Positions 1-8,344 of a stretch of DNA of 14,385 nucleotides are shown here, one piece after another. Position 1 is the first letter of the stretch. Every line of letters starts with the position of its first letter. The DNA is taken from the NCBI GenBank assembly GCA_963589585.1, contig CAVALG010000018.1:1-14385 (forward strand). The letters are read 5' to 3'. The stretch comes from CAVALG01 sp963589585. GTDB taxonomy: Bacteria; Bacillota; Clostridia; Oscillospirales; Acutalibacteraceae. Made by a program: the position numbers and the translations under genes. The notes beneath the pieces are model-generated. The model saw nothing but the letters and a program-made list of their open reading frames with translations, had not been told where the DNA came from and did not search any database.

Positions 1-1731
1 GTTTACGATTGGACCTATACAGACACCTCTACCGCCGGCGCAAATGCCGTTGCGGATACATTAGATAAATCTACCGTTACTGCCGATGTTATTACACACG
101 CTGTAGCTAAGCAATTCAGCAACGGTCAGCAACAGGTTAATTCGGTAGGCAATAATATCGGATTTTTGAGTATGAGTGATGAAACTGTTGCTGTTTTCAA
201 TACTCCAAACGGTTATAAACCGTCCGAATTTACACTTGTTGCGCCGAACTATACAAGCACCGGTAATAAACATGTTGCAACCGGCGCGCCCGTCATCGGC
301 AGCGTTTCTAAGGCAGACGGTGAGAATGTAGTATACAGCGTATATGTCGCTTCGGTAAGAGATAACGCCAATGACCACACAAGATGCGAATTGGTTTTAC
401 AGGGTTCGGACGGTACAAGCAAGGTTATAGCAATGAATTTAACAAACCCGGATAACGGCAATACGGGCAACACCTACAATGCTGTTAAGGGCGGTTATTT
501 GGACGGCTTGTTCAGAAACAATCTTACCTATACCTACAATGTTGTTCCCGGTGATGCTTCGGTAACTGTAAACATTTCCATTCAGTACGACAGACCTACA
601 GCCAACCCTGCCGAGGTATACACCTTTATAGCCGACCCGATAGTAATAAACGCCGCCGACCTTGCAGACGGCAGCTTTACTCCGGCTTTCGGTATAGCAA
701 GCGGTATGCTCAACAACAGCACCGCAAAACTTGCCGCAAAGGTTTACAGCGCTAAGGCTGTGTACAAAAACGGCGATGCTCCCGAAGAATGCGAACACAA
801 AAATACCAAAACAATCGCCGAAATTCCTGCAACCTGTACTACAGCAGGCAAAACCGCAGAAGTAGTTTGTGCCGATTGCGGAGCACACATTTCGGGCGGC
901 GAAACGACAAATGCTCTCGGTCACGACTATCAGACCGCAACGGTAGAGTCAACCTGTACTGTAAAAGGTTCAACCACAACAACCTGCTCGCGCTGCGATT
1001 ACAAGGATGTTAAGGAACTGCCGCTTAAAGACCATACCGCAGCTGCAGAACGCAAAGGCTTTAAGGCCGCAACCTGCACCGAAGACGGTTACACGGGCGA
1101 TGCAATCTGCAAAGATTGCGGAGCGGTAATAGAAACCGGTAAAGCAACAACCGCCCTCGGTCACGACTATCAGACCGTAACGGTAGAGTCAACCTGTACT
1201 GTAAAAGGCTCAACTACAACAACCTGCTCGCGCTGCGATTACAAGGATGTTAAGGAACTGCCGCTTAAAGACCATACCGCAGCTGCAGAACGCAAAGATG
1301 TTAAAGCTGCAACCTGCACCGCAGAGGGTTATACGGGCGATGTAGTCTGCAAAGATTGCGGAACGGTAATTGAAGCCGGTAAAACAATTGCTAAAGCCGA
1401 CCATACACCGAGCGATTGGATTATAGATACTCCGGCAACTTCAACATCAGACGGAAGCAAACATACCGAGTGTACGGTTTGCGGTACGGTTCTTGAAACC
1501 GAGGTAATACCTGCAACGGGTGAATACGGAGATGTAAACGGCGATGGAAAAATTGATTCGGACGATGCGATTTTGGTGCTTAAATATGACGCAAAATCCG
1601 CGGAGTTGACCGACGCACAGTTTGCCCTTGCAGATGTAAGCGGCGACGGAGCGGTTACTTCTTCAGATGCAATTTTGCTTTTGCAATATAACGCTAAGGT
1701 AATAACCGAATTCCCCGTAAATAAAAAATAA
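1..1731 (+). CDS. Secreted CxxC-repeat protein with C-terminal dockerin (5'-partial)
   Basis: The reading frame is open from base 1 with no start needed, so the gene begins upstream. The first in-frame ATG (166) has no convincing ribosome site and is probably internal. The visible part is 576 residues, numbered here from base 1. Residues 1-260 are a Thr/Asn/Val-rich, beta-type region I do not recognise. Residues 264-505 hold six units of about 40 residues of the form H-x(10-14)-C-x(9-10)-C-x2-C, with GHDY or DHTA heads and VCKDCG-type ends. In the sixth unit the first Cys is replaced by Ser. Residues 510-570 are a type I dockerin with two calcium loops, D511-V-N-G-D-G to D522 and D545-V-S-G-D-G to D556. 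Such proteins are usually exported and held on the surface or in a cohesin-based complex. The signal peptide would lie upstream of the window. Substrate and partner are unknown. The dockerin call is firm; the zinc- or disulfide-binding role of the repeats is inferred. Confidence 0.85.
   Translation, partial: VYDWTYTDTSTAGANAVADTLDKSTVTADVITHAVAKQFSNGQQQVNSVGNNIGFLSMSDETVAVFNTPNGYKPSEFTLVAPNYTSTGNKHVATGAPVIGSVSKADGENVVYSVYVASVRDNANDHTRCELVLQGSDGTSKVIAMNLTNPDNGNTGNTYNAVKGGYLDGLFRNNLTYTYNVVPGDASVTVNISIQYDRPTANPAEVYTFIADPIVINAADLADGSFTPAFGIASGMLNNSTAKLAAKVYSAKAVYKNGDAPEECEHKNTKTIAEIPATCTTAGKTAEVVCADCGAHISGGETTNALGHDYQTATVESTCTVKGSTTTTCSRCDYKDVKELPLKDHTAAAERKGFKAATCTEDGYTGDAICKDCGAVIETGKATTALGHDYQTVTVESTCTVKGSTTTTCSRCDYKDVKELPLKDHTAAAERKDVKAATCTAEGYTGDVVCKDCGTVIEAGKTIAKADHTPSDWIIDTPATSTSDGSKHTECTVCGTVLETEVIPATGEYGDVNGDGKIDSDDAILVLKYDAKSAELTDAQFALADVSGDGAVTSSDAILLLQYNAKVITEFPVNKK
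913..1392 (+). repeat. Two-copy 240-bp in-frame tandem duplication in the CxxC region
   Basis: Two 240-bp units (913-1152 and 1153-1392) encode 80 residues each, that is, two CxxC modules per unit. Bases 921-1057 and 1161-1297 differ at only three positions, all in or next to the first two-thirds. The last third of each unit is more diverged. The exact 80-codon period keeps the frame. Confidence 0.9.
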
Positions 1732-1756
1732 TTACAATTAAAACTGCATAATTAAG

Positions 1757-1800
1757 ACGGCGCATTTGGGCGAAAGTATCAACCCAATGCGCCGTTTTGT
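1757..1800 (+). terminator. Rho-independent terminator after the dockerin gene
   Basis: The hairpin arms acggcgcatttggg and cccaatgcgccgt pair over 13 bp with one bulged T. The loop is cgaaagtatcaa-like and TTTTGTT follows. It starts 26 nt after the stop at 1731, so it fits as the end of that transcript. Confidence 0.85.
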
Positions 1801-1810
1801 TACAGACAAT

Positions 1811-1850
1811 AAAAAAGGTGTACGGCAATTTGAACTGCCGTACACCTTTA
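1811..1850 (-). terminator. Terminator of the deacetylase-lepA transcript
   Basis: The stem aaaggtgtacggca / tgccgtacaccttt is perfect, with an 8-nt loop. Read on the minus strand it is followed by TTTTTT, so it serves lepA, about 70 nt past its stop. The plus-strand tail (TTTATTAGTT) is weaker but could also stop read-through from the left. Confidence 0.85.
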
Positions 1851-1916
1851 TTAGTTACAAAATACTGTTCTGTCGGTTATAAAACACCGTTCCGTTAGTT
1901 ATAAAACAGCGTAAAC
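1851..1916. repeat. Three 22-nt imperfect tandem repeats downstream of lepA
   Basis: Units 1851-1872, 1873-1894 and 1895-1916 share the core GTTAyAAAAyA with a CGTTC-like tail. They fill nearly all of the space between the lepA stop and its terminator. Each unit is two helical turns long. No coding or structural role is evident. Confidence 0.7.
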
Positions 1917-1920
1917 CCTG

Positions 1921-3726
1921 TTATTCATCAAGTTTAAGCACAGCCATAAACGCTTCCTGCGGAACTTCTACAGAGCCGAGCGAGCGCATACGCTTTTTGC
2001 CCTCTTTCTGCTTTTCAAGCAGTTTTTTCTTACGGGTAATATCGCCGCCGTAGCACTTTGCAAGTACATCTTTGCGCATAGCCTTAACGGTCTCGCGGGC
2101 GATTATCTTGCCGCCCACGGCAACCTGCACAGGCACTTCAAACAACTGCCGCGGGATATACTCTTTTAACTTTTCGGCTATCCGCCGCGCGCGCGTATAG
2201 GCACTGTCGGCGTGGACTATGAACGAAAGCGCGTCCACCACATCGCCTGCAAGCAAAACATCAAGTTTAACAAGCTTTGAGGGGCGGTAGTCTTTCATCT
2301 CGTAATCGTAACTTGCGTAACCCTTGGTGCGCGATTTAAGCGCGTCAAAAAAGTCATATACTATCTCGGCAACGGGCATTATGTAGTGTATATCCACACG
2401 GTCGCCCAGATATTTCATATCAATGTATTCGCCGCGCCGCTCTTGGCACAACTGCATTATTGTACCCACATAATCGCTTGGTGAATAGATATTCACATCC
2501 GCAACCGGCTCAAGCGCGGTTGCTATTTGAGCAGGGTCGGGGTAGTTTGTAGGGTTGGAAATTTCCAAAGTTTCGCCGTTTGTCATTTCAAACTTGTAAA
2601 CAACGCTCGGTGCGGTGGTAACAAGGTCAAGGTTATATTCACGCTCAAGCCGCTCCTGTATAATTTCCATATGCAAAAGCCCCAAAAAACCGCAGCGGAA
2701 ACCAAAACCGAGCGCGCCCGAAGTTTCGGGCTCAAACATCAGCGAAGCGTCGTTAAGTTCCAGTTTTTCAAGTGCCTCGCGCAGGTCAGTGTACTTTGAA
2801 CTGTCAGCCGGGTATACGCCGCAGAACACCACGGGGTTTACCTTGCGGTAACCGGGAAGCGGCTTTTCCGCCGGACGGTCGCACAGCGTTATGGTGTCGC
2901 CCACGCGCGCGTCGGCAACATTTTTGATGGCAGCCGCAATGTAACCTACTTCGCCTGCCGAAAGGCTTTCGCAGCTTTCAAGCACATTTGCGCGCCGCCT
3001 ACCAACTTCAACAACATCGTATTCCGCGCCCGTGGCCATCATTTTTATGCGCTGCCCTGCCGAAATACTGCCCGAAACCACACGGAAATAAACTATAACA
3101 CCCTTGTATTGGTCATAGTACGAATCAAATATAAGGGCGGAAAGCGGCGCGTCAGCGTCGCCTTTGGGCGCCGGGATTTCGGTAACTATTTTCTCTAAAA
3201 CTTCGTCAATATTTATATCGTTTTTTGCCGATATCAGCGGCGCTGCGTCGGCAGGGATGCCTATAATATCCTCAATTTCCGAACGGACGCGTTCAGGCTC
3301 CGCACTCGGTAAATCAATTTTATTTATAACAGGTAAAATCTCCAAACCGTGGTCAGCCGCCAAATAGGTGTTTGCCAGAGTTTGGGCTTCCACCCCCTGC
3401 GACGCGTCAACAATCAGCACCGCGCCTTCGCAGGCGGCAAGCGACCGAGAAACTTCATAGTTAAAGTCAACATGTCCGGGCGTGTCAATTAAATTCAGTT
3501 CATATTGCAGCCCGTCGGGCGCTGTGTAGTAAAGCGTAACAGCGTGCGACTTTATGGTTATTCCGCGCTCACGCTCAAGGTCCATACTGTCAAGCAGCTG
3601 CTCTTCCATATCGCGCAGTTCCACCGTTTTTGTATGCTCAAGCAAACGGTCAGCCAGCGTGGACTTACCGTGGTCAATATGCGCAATTATGCAAAAGTTC
3701 CTGATTCTTTCCATTGGGATAGCCAA
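1921..3726 (-). CDS. lepA: Elongation factor 4 (LepA), ribosomal back-translocation GTPase
   Basis: A 601-residue protein, the usual LepA length. LepA binds the ribosome and acts on stalled or wrongly translocated complexes and on 30S biogenesis, using GTP. The GTPase motifs are in order: AHIDHGKST (15-23), RGITIK (54-59), DTPGH with the catalytic His (81-85), NKID (135-138) and an SAK motif near 166. The C-terminal LepA signature YGGDITRKKKLL and the Arg/Lys-rich KEGKKRMR segment are intact. The start is a TTG (3726-3724). A GGAG on the minus strand (3740-3737) lies 10 nt before it but 22 nt before the first ATG (codon 5), so TTG is the better start. The stop of the upstream deacetylase gene ends only 2 nt away and the ribosome site lies inside that gene, which suggests translational coupling. 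Confidence 0.97.
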   Translation of the reverse strand: MAIPMERIRNFCIIAHIDHGKSTLADRLLEHTKTVELRDMEEQLLDSMDLERERGITIKSHAVTLYYTAPDGLQYELNLIDTPGHVDFNYEVSRSLAACEGAVLIVDASQGVEAQTLANTYLAADHGLEILPVINKIDLPSAEPERVRSEIEDIIGIPADAAPLISAKNDINIDEVLEKIVTEIPAPKGDADAPLSALIFDSYYDQYKGVIVYFRVVSGSISAGQRIKMMATGAEYDVVEVGRRRANVLESCESLSAGEVGYIAAAIKNVADARVGDTITLCDRPAEKPLPGYRKVNPVVFCGVYPADSSKYTDLREALEKLELNDASLMFEPETSGALGFGFRCGFLGLLHMEIIQERLEREYNLDLVTTAPSVVYKFEMTNGETLEISNPTNYPDPAQIATALEPVADVNIYSPSDYVGTIMQLCQERRGEYIDMKYLGDRVDIHYIMPVAEIVYDFFDALKSRTKGYASYDYEMKDYRPSKLVKLDVLLAGDVVDALSFIVHADSAYTRARRIAEKLKEYIPRQLFEVPVQVAVGGKIIARETVKAMRKDVLAKCYGGDITRKKKLLEKQKEGKKRMRSLGSVEVPQEAFMAVLKLDE

Positions 3727-3728
3727 TT

Positions 3729-4442
3729 TTATTTTTCTCCGTTTTCTTTATAGTAGTCCGCCAATACCTCGTGGTTCGTTCCGTAAAAGATATCGTCGCG
3801 GTTTGCAAGGCGCTTTACTATTTCTTCTATGCGCGCCCACTCTTTTTCCGAGCGGAACTCGTAACTGTGGCCCCAAATGTAGCACATCTGCGGCTTGTCG
3901 GGCTTAAGCGCCAAAAATCTTTCTATAATATCATAAATTTTCTCGTTTTGCTGGTGGCAGGTGGGGCTTAACGCAAGCGGCTCTTCCGGCATATCAAACG
4001 CAAAGGTGTCCGCTACCGTTCTGCCGTATAAAAAGCCGGCTTCTTTAAGCACTTTAATGCAGGTATCGTTACAAGTGCCGAACGGATAGGCGAACCCGTC
4101 AATATGATAACCGAAAAGCAGTTCAAGGTATCGTCTGTCAAGGCAGATTTGATTTCTTACCTGTTCCTCGGTCAGTTTTGTAAGGTCAGGGTGCTGCAAA
4201 GTATGGCAGGCAACCTCATGCCCCTCATAAACTTTATCAATATTTTCAGCCGAAAGGTGATGAACCGTGTATTGCTTACCGTCAAGTTCGTAACTCCAGG
4301 AGTGGCTTGTGCAAAGCGAGCCGGAATTGAGGTTAAAAGTACCCTTAACGCCGTATTTGTTAAACAGTTCTATTAAGCGCTTGTCCTCTAAGTTGCCGTC
4401 GTCAAAACTGAAAGTTAGGGCTTTTAATTTACCGTTCCACAT
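3729..4442 (-). CDS. Cytoplasmic NodB-family polysaccharide deacetylase
   Basis: A 237-residue protein of the NodB/CE4 fold. The metal and catalytic motifs are visible: TFSFDDG (10-16, with D14 and D15), HTLQH (80-84) giving the His-x3-His metal pair, AYPFG (118-122) as the third motif, and WGHSYE with H192 as the late motif. The usual Arg of the third motif (R-x-P-Y/F-G) is replaced by an Ala/Tyr context. There is no signal peptide or membrane segment, so it probably acts on a soluble or cytoplasmic acetylated sugar rather than on the cell wall; the substrate is unknown. The start ATG has an AAGGA 5 nt upstream. It is the first gene of a two-gene unit with lepA. The family call is firm and the activity is inferred. 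Confidence 0.88.
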   Translation of the reverse strand: MWNGKLKALTFSFDDGNLEDKRLIELFNKYGVKGTFNLNSGSLCTSHSWSYELDGKQYTVHHLSAENIDKVYEGHEVACHTLQHPDLTKLTEEQVRNQICLDRRYLELLFGYHIDGFAYPFGTCNDTCIKVLKEAGFLYGRTVADTFAFDMPEEPLALSPTCHQQNEKIYDIIERFLALKPDKPQMCYIWGHSYEFRSEKEWARIEEIVKRLANRDDIFYGTNHEVLADYYKENGEK

Positions 4443-4484
4443 ATATATCCTTCTTTCTTAAAGCAGTATATCATTTATTCGTTA

Positions 4485-4513
4485 ATTATACATTACATAA
4501 GCGGTGATGTAAA
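4485..4513 (-). promoter_or_regulatory. Sigma-A-type promoter for deacetylase-lepA
   Basis: On the minus strand, TTTACA (4513-4508), a 17-nt spacer and a perfect TATAAT (4490-4485) lie about 45 nt before the deacetylase ATG. Spacing and boxes are near consensus. Confidence 0.75.
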
Positions 4514-4520
4514 TAAAAAA

Positions 4521-4536
4521 TGTAAAAAAATTTACA
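4521..4536. repeat. Inverted repeat TGTAAA-N4-TTTACA between divergent promoters
   Basis: Two 6-bp arms with an AAAA spacer lie just upstream of the minus-strand -35 box, which itself reads TTTACA. The site could be an operator serving one or both divergent transcripts, but in such A/T-rich DNA a chance match is quite possible. Confidence 0.35.
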
Positions 4537-4557
4537 AATAAAATTTGAATTATGGTA

Positions 4558-4586
4558 GTGCAATATGTGCGTTTTTATGGTATTAT
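4558..4586 (+). promoter_or_regulatory. Probable extended -10 promoter of the seven-gene run
   Basis: TGGTATTAT (4578-4586) is an extended -10 element. The -35 at 17 nt spacing (GTGCAA, 4558-4563) matches consensus at three of six bases. The predicted start near 4593 leaves a leader of about 25 nt before the gene at 4619. Confidence 0.5.
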
Positions 4587-4605
4587 GTTATATATTGAAG
4601 TATTA

Positions 4606-4610
4606 GGGAG
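4606..4610 (+). promoter_or_regulatory. Ribosome binding site that selects the ATG at 4619
   Basis: GGGAG lies 8 nt before the ATG at 4619 but only 2 nt before the in-frame ATG at 4613. The second ATG is therefore preferred and gives the signal peptide start MKKFAKF. Confidence 0.75.
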
Positions 4611-4618
4611 TTATGAAT

Positions 4619-6808
4619 ATGAAAAAGTTTGCAAAATTCATATCATTGCTTTTAGCATTAACAGTTCTAACAAGCAACTGCATTGCGCTTACGGCAGGCG
4701 GCAAGGCCGCTGTAAATTCGGGTTTGTCCGCCGCGCGGGAAATCGGCGGCGATGGTGTAAACGGGAATGAGAATGAAAATCCCGTTAAACTTTCTCTGTA
4801 TGTTCCCGATATGGCGGCAGGCGAAACCGCTGTGGCTGCATTGAAGGTCGATATTCCAAGCGGTATAAGGGTTGACAGTTTACAGGCTGATTTTATATAT
4901 GACGCAACTTATTTTACCTCGGGTGAAGATCCGTTTCAAAACGGTAAAGTAACCTTTGTATCATCTTTTGGCGTAGGAGAAGGCGAAAAGGAGTACTCTG
5001 CCTTTTCCATCACCGCAAAGTCCTCAATTACCGAGGGGTACTATTATGTGTTTTTAACCTCTGCCATAATATTGGACGAGGAGGGCAACCAACTTGAATA
5101 TAAAGCCGAAAACAGTTGTAAATTTGCTGTTCGCAGCAGCGTTAAACCCGATATTTCTATGACGATATCGCCCAGAGAGATCACACTGGCGGCAGGTTCT
5201 TCAAGAACGCTTAACCTTACCGTTACGCCCGATAATCTGCTTGACGGCGCAAAAAAGGTAGAATGGTATTCGTCCGATGAAAATATTGCCTCCGTAGACC
5301 AAAACGGATGCGTTACGGCGCTTTCTGCGGGCGAAACAAATATAAATATTAAGTATGACCTTGACGAAAACGGCGTCTACCAAAAGGGAGATACCTGCAA
5401 AGTAACGGTTTTTGAAGCATCGCTTTCATCGGCGGTTATAGAAAGGTCGCCCTACAGGCTTAACTACTTTGTGGGCGAAGAGGTTGATACCGCAGGTCTT
5501 AAAGTAAGAATATTCCCCGACGCCAAATCATCGGTTTCAATTACCGAAGGGTTTGATGTAGCGCACGAACCGTTTGATAAGGCGGGCGAATACACCGTAA
5601 GCGTTAATTGCAGCGGATATTTTGTAAATTACAATGTTACGGTAAGCGATGAAAATAAGCCGCAGTCGAAATTTACGGTCTACTCATCACCGAATAAAGA
5701 TACATTTACGCGCGATGAATTGATTGACGGGCTGTGGCCCGATATTAAAGGCTTCGCCCTTGAAAATGAGGGCGGCGTGCTTGCCCATTTTAATGCTAAC
5801 AATCCTGATTGGCAGTTCAGCGGCAGTTACAGAACGCCTAAAATCGGGCTTAACCGCGCGCAGGTTGCGTTTGGCGGATATGTTTTCAATTTTGATTTTA
5901 TATTAAAAGAGGACGACGCTCCTGATTCTATTTGGGTGAACACTCCGCCTGCATGGGGGCAGGATTTCGGTACCCCGATGAATAAAATGAACCTCTTCGG
6001 GCTTAGTGTTTATGCCAGAACGGGCGATGCGGATACCCTTATCCCGAATGCGGATTTGGAGTTTCCTACCGCAAAACTCGATAAAGCGGAAAATATAGTT
6101 ACCGTAAGTTATAAAGGCTTGCGCGACTACTTTGTTGCAGTTGTGGAGATTCCGCCGCTTGACGCGGCAAACGGAATACAGATAGCCGAACTGCCTGCAA
6201 AAACCGAGTATTTTAACGGCGAGAAAATATCGCTTGACGGGCTTAAAGTCGCCGCCGTTTACAACGGCTCGGTTATCGGGTATGTTGAAGATTACACGGT
6301 GCAGCAGCCCGAATACACCGTCGGTAAAAATACAGTAACCGTCCGTTGGGGCGAATTTTCGGCTGAATTTACAGTAACCGTAAGTTCCGAGCCTGTGCCT
6401 GTACCCGACAAAATAACAAGCGGCGTTTATACGGTAAAGGACGGGTATGTTCTGGGCATTACGGCAGGGCAGACCGTGAAAGAACTGCTTGCAGGTATAA
6501 ACGAGCGCGATTTTGCCGCGGTTTATGATGCCGCAGGCAATATCTGCAGCGATAGCACGCCCGTTGCAACGGGTATGAAAATATATTTAATCAATCCCTT
6601 AAACGGCGAGCGTACCGCTTCCGCCACCGCTGTTGCCGCCGGCGATTTGGACGGCGACGGCGCAGTAACAGGTGATGATTTTGATATGCTTTTAAAATAT
6701 CTTACGGGCGGCACGGAACTTGACGGCGCGGCGCTTGCAGCAGCTGATTTCGATTTAAACGGCGAGGTTGATATTTCCGACCTTATGTATATTCGCGACC
6801 GTTCTTAA
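4619..6808 (+). CDS. Secreted multi-domain Ig-like protein with C-terminal dockerin
   Basis: A 729-residue exported protein, taking the ATG at 4619. It has a Lys-start signal peptide with a Leu-rich core (1 to about 23). Residues 56-172 are a beta domain with cohesin/carbohydrate-module-like features (a KLSLYVPDMAAGETA start and a FIYD segment). Residues 179-264 are a bacterial Ig group 2 domain (ISPREITLAAGSS, WYSSDENIASVD). Ig group 3-like segments at 270-342 and 520-590 share YFxGExxxxxGLKV. The middle (345-515) is unassigned. Residues 600-660 resemble a small beta module often placed before dockerins. Residues 674-729 are a dockerin with loops GDLDGDGAVTGDD and ADFDLNGEVDISD. No enzyme domain is recognised, so an adhesin, binding or scaffold-linked role is inferred. 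It is first in a same-strand run, 43 nt before the membrane-anchored protein. Confidence 0.87.
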   Translation: MKKFAKFISLLLALTVLTSNCIALTAGGKAAVNSGLSAAREIGGDGVNGNENENPVKLSLYVPDMAAGETAVAALKVDIPSGIRVDSLQADFIYDATYFTSGEDPFQNGKVTFVSSFGVGEGEKEYSAFSITAKSSITEGYYYVFLTSAIILDEEGNQLEYKAENSCKFAVRSSVKPDISMTISPREITLAAGSSRTLNLTVTPDNLLDGAKKVEWYSSDENIASVDQNGCVTALSAGETNINIKYDLDENGVYQKGDTCKVTVFEASLSSAVIERSPYRLNYFVGEEVDTAGLKVRIFPDAKSSVSITEGFDVAHEPFDKAGEYTVSVNCSGYFVNYNVTVSDENKPQSKFTVYSSPNKDTFTRDELIDGLWPDIKGFALENEGGVLAHFNANNPDWQFSGSYRTPKIGLNRAQVAFGGYVFNFDFILKEDDAPDSIWVNTPPAWGQDFGTPMNKMNLFGLSVYARTGDADTLIPNADLEFPTAKLDKAENIVTVSYKGLRDYFVAVVEIPPLDAANGIQIAELPAKTEYFNGEKISLDGLKVAAVYNGSVIGYVEDYTVQQPEYTVGKNTVTVRWGEFSAEFTVTVSSEPVPVPDKITSGVYTVKDGYVLGITAGQTVKELLAGINERDFAAVYDAAGNICSDSTPVATGMKIYLINPLNGERTASATAVAAGDLDGDGAVTGDDFDMLLKYLTGGTELDGAALAAADFDLNGEVDISDLMYIRDRS

Positions 6809-6851
6809 AGGCTGACATTTAATTTAAAGCATTAACTACGGGGGTGCTTGT

Positions 6852-8330
6852 TTGTTTAAAAAATCAATAGCGTTTTTAAGCGCGCTGGCGCTTGTGCTTG
6901 CGTTGTATCTGCCGTTTACCGCAAATGCGGAAACCACCGGCAGTTTTGCCGCCGCGCCCGACGCGGAAAAGGGAAAACAGATAGCGGCGGAATACACCGT
7001 TAAAACCGATTCCCCAATAACCGAAATATACATCTATAAAGTAACCCTCTCTTCCGATAAAATTCAGTACACGGGCGTTTCCGCGCCGTCGGGCTGGACG
7101 GTTAAAGACAACTCCGTTAAGCCTGCCGCCAAAGGCGCAAAGGAAGTAAAACTAAAACTTAATTTCAAAGTGGGGGCTGATGCGCCGTCGGGCGAAACGG
7201 TAACGGTAAATACGGTTGCCGCGGTTTCATCCGATACCGATTCGGGCTATACTCTAAGCGGTGCGCTTGCCCTTAAAATCCCTGCCGATGCGGCAGCCGC
7301 GGCGAGTGAACCGCAGCCGTCTTTGCTTTCGTCTTTAAGCGTTGAAAACGGCACGCTTTCCCCTGCCTTTTCACCTAACAATTTTATCTATTCGGTCAAG
7401 GTGCCGTATGAGGTAACAGACCTTGCGGTAACCGCCGTAAGTGACGATAAAGCGGCAAAGATAACCGTTGAGAATACCCAACTTGCCGAAAATGAGGTAA
7501 CGGCGGTAATCGTAACCGTTATATCCGCCGCAGGCAGGCAGGTCTACAGGATAAACGCCACGCGTGAGGCGCGCAAACAAAGCGGCAACACCAACCTTTC
7601 TTCCCTTACGGCTGAAGGGTTTACGCTTTCGCCGCCCTTTTCAAACGATGTTACCGAGTATGTTGTTTGGGCACCCTATGAAACCGAAAACATTAAGTTT
7701 ACCGCCACCGCGGAGGACGCCTTGGCGGCAGTTGATATAAAAGCCCCCGAAACCCTAAAACCCGGCGAATTTAACGATGTTACCGTGTCCGTAAAGGCGG
7801 AAAACGGCGGCGAAAAACAGTTTAAAATACGCGTAAAGCGTGCCGCAAAAGGCGAGGGACTGGGCGGAAACGATAAAAAATCCGAAACCGATACAACCCC
7901 CGAAACCGCCGAAAATGTAAAGAACACCGACAGCGGCAGCAACGGAAACATACGCCTACGCTACGCAATAATCGGCTTTGCCGCGGGCGTAATTTTAAGC
8001 GCAGCTGCCGTGTTCGCGGCAAAATCGGGGCTGTTTGCAAAAGCGGCGGCTGCCGTTACCAAAAAGGAAATTCCACAAACCGAAGACGAATATATTACCC
8101 TTGCCGATGATGACGGTATGATAGCCGAACCCGACAGCGCGGCGGACAAAAACACGGATGAAAATGCGGCGGGCGGCGGCGCGGTTGACAGCCCGAAATT
8201 TGATAAACAAGGCTACCAAAAAGGCACTGTAAAGCCCTGTAAAATCAAGCCCGAAACAGCGGCGGACGATGCGGAGTCCGACAGCAACACCGAGGAGGGC
8301 GGAAACTCCCTGCAAAATTCAAAAGAATAA
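6852..8330 (+). CDS. Membrane-anchored surface protein with two cadherin-like beta-sandwich domains
   Basis: A 492-residue protein starting at a TTG (6852). GGGGG ends about 7 nt upstream and no ATG or GTG fits. The signal peptide is residues 1-26 with an ANA cleavage site. Residues 29-143 form a beta-rich domain that may have a cohesin-like fold; this is tentative. Two copies of the cadherin-like beta-sandwich domain (PF12733 type) follow: 158-238 (LSSLSVENGTLSPAFSP) and 249-329 (LSSLTAEGFTLSPPFS). A polar linker (330-368), one membrane helix (371-391) and a roughly 100-residue acidic cytoplasmic tail complete it. Topology should be outside-in, so the beta domains face the exterior. It follows the dockerin protein by 43 nt and precedes the lipid kinase by 14 nt. 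No enzyme motif is seen. A surface anchor or sensor role is inferred. Confidence 0.82.
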   Translation: MFKKSIAFLSALALVLALYLPFTANAETTGSFAAAPDAEKGKQIAAEYTVKTDSPITEIYIYKVTLSSDKIQYTGVSAPSGWTVKDNSVKPAAKGAKEVKLKLNFKVGADAPSGETVTVNTVAAVSSDTDSGYTLSGALALKIPADAAAAASEPQPSLLSSLSVENGTLSPAFSPNNFIYSVKVPYEVTDLAVTAVSDDKAAKITVENTQLAENEVTAVIVTVISAAGRQVYRINATREARKQSGNTNLSSLTAEGFTLSPPFSNDVTEYVVWAPYETENIKFTATAEDALAAVDIKAPETLKPGEFNDVTVSVKAENGGEKQFKIRVKRAAKGEGLGGNDKKSETDTTPETAENVKNTDSGSNGNIRLRYAIIGFAAGVILSAAAVFAAKSGLFAKAAAAVTKKEIPQTEDEYITLADDDGMIAEPDSAADKNTDENAAGGGAVDSPKFDKQGYQKGTVKPCKIKPETAADDAESDSNTEEGGNSLQNSKE

Positions 8331-8344
8331 TAAGAGGGACAAAA

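Noticed and set aside
439..924. 161-codon Cys-rich minus-strand open frame
   Set aside because: The Cys content is the mirror of Gly/Ala/Thr codons in the dockerin protein, and no start signal is seen.
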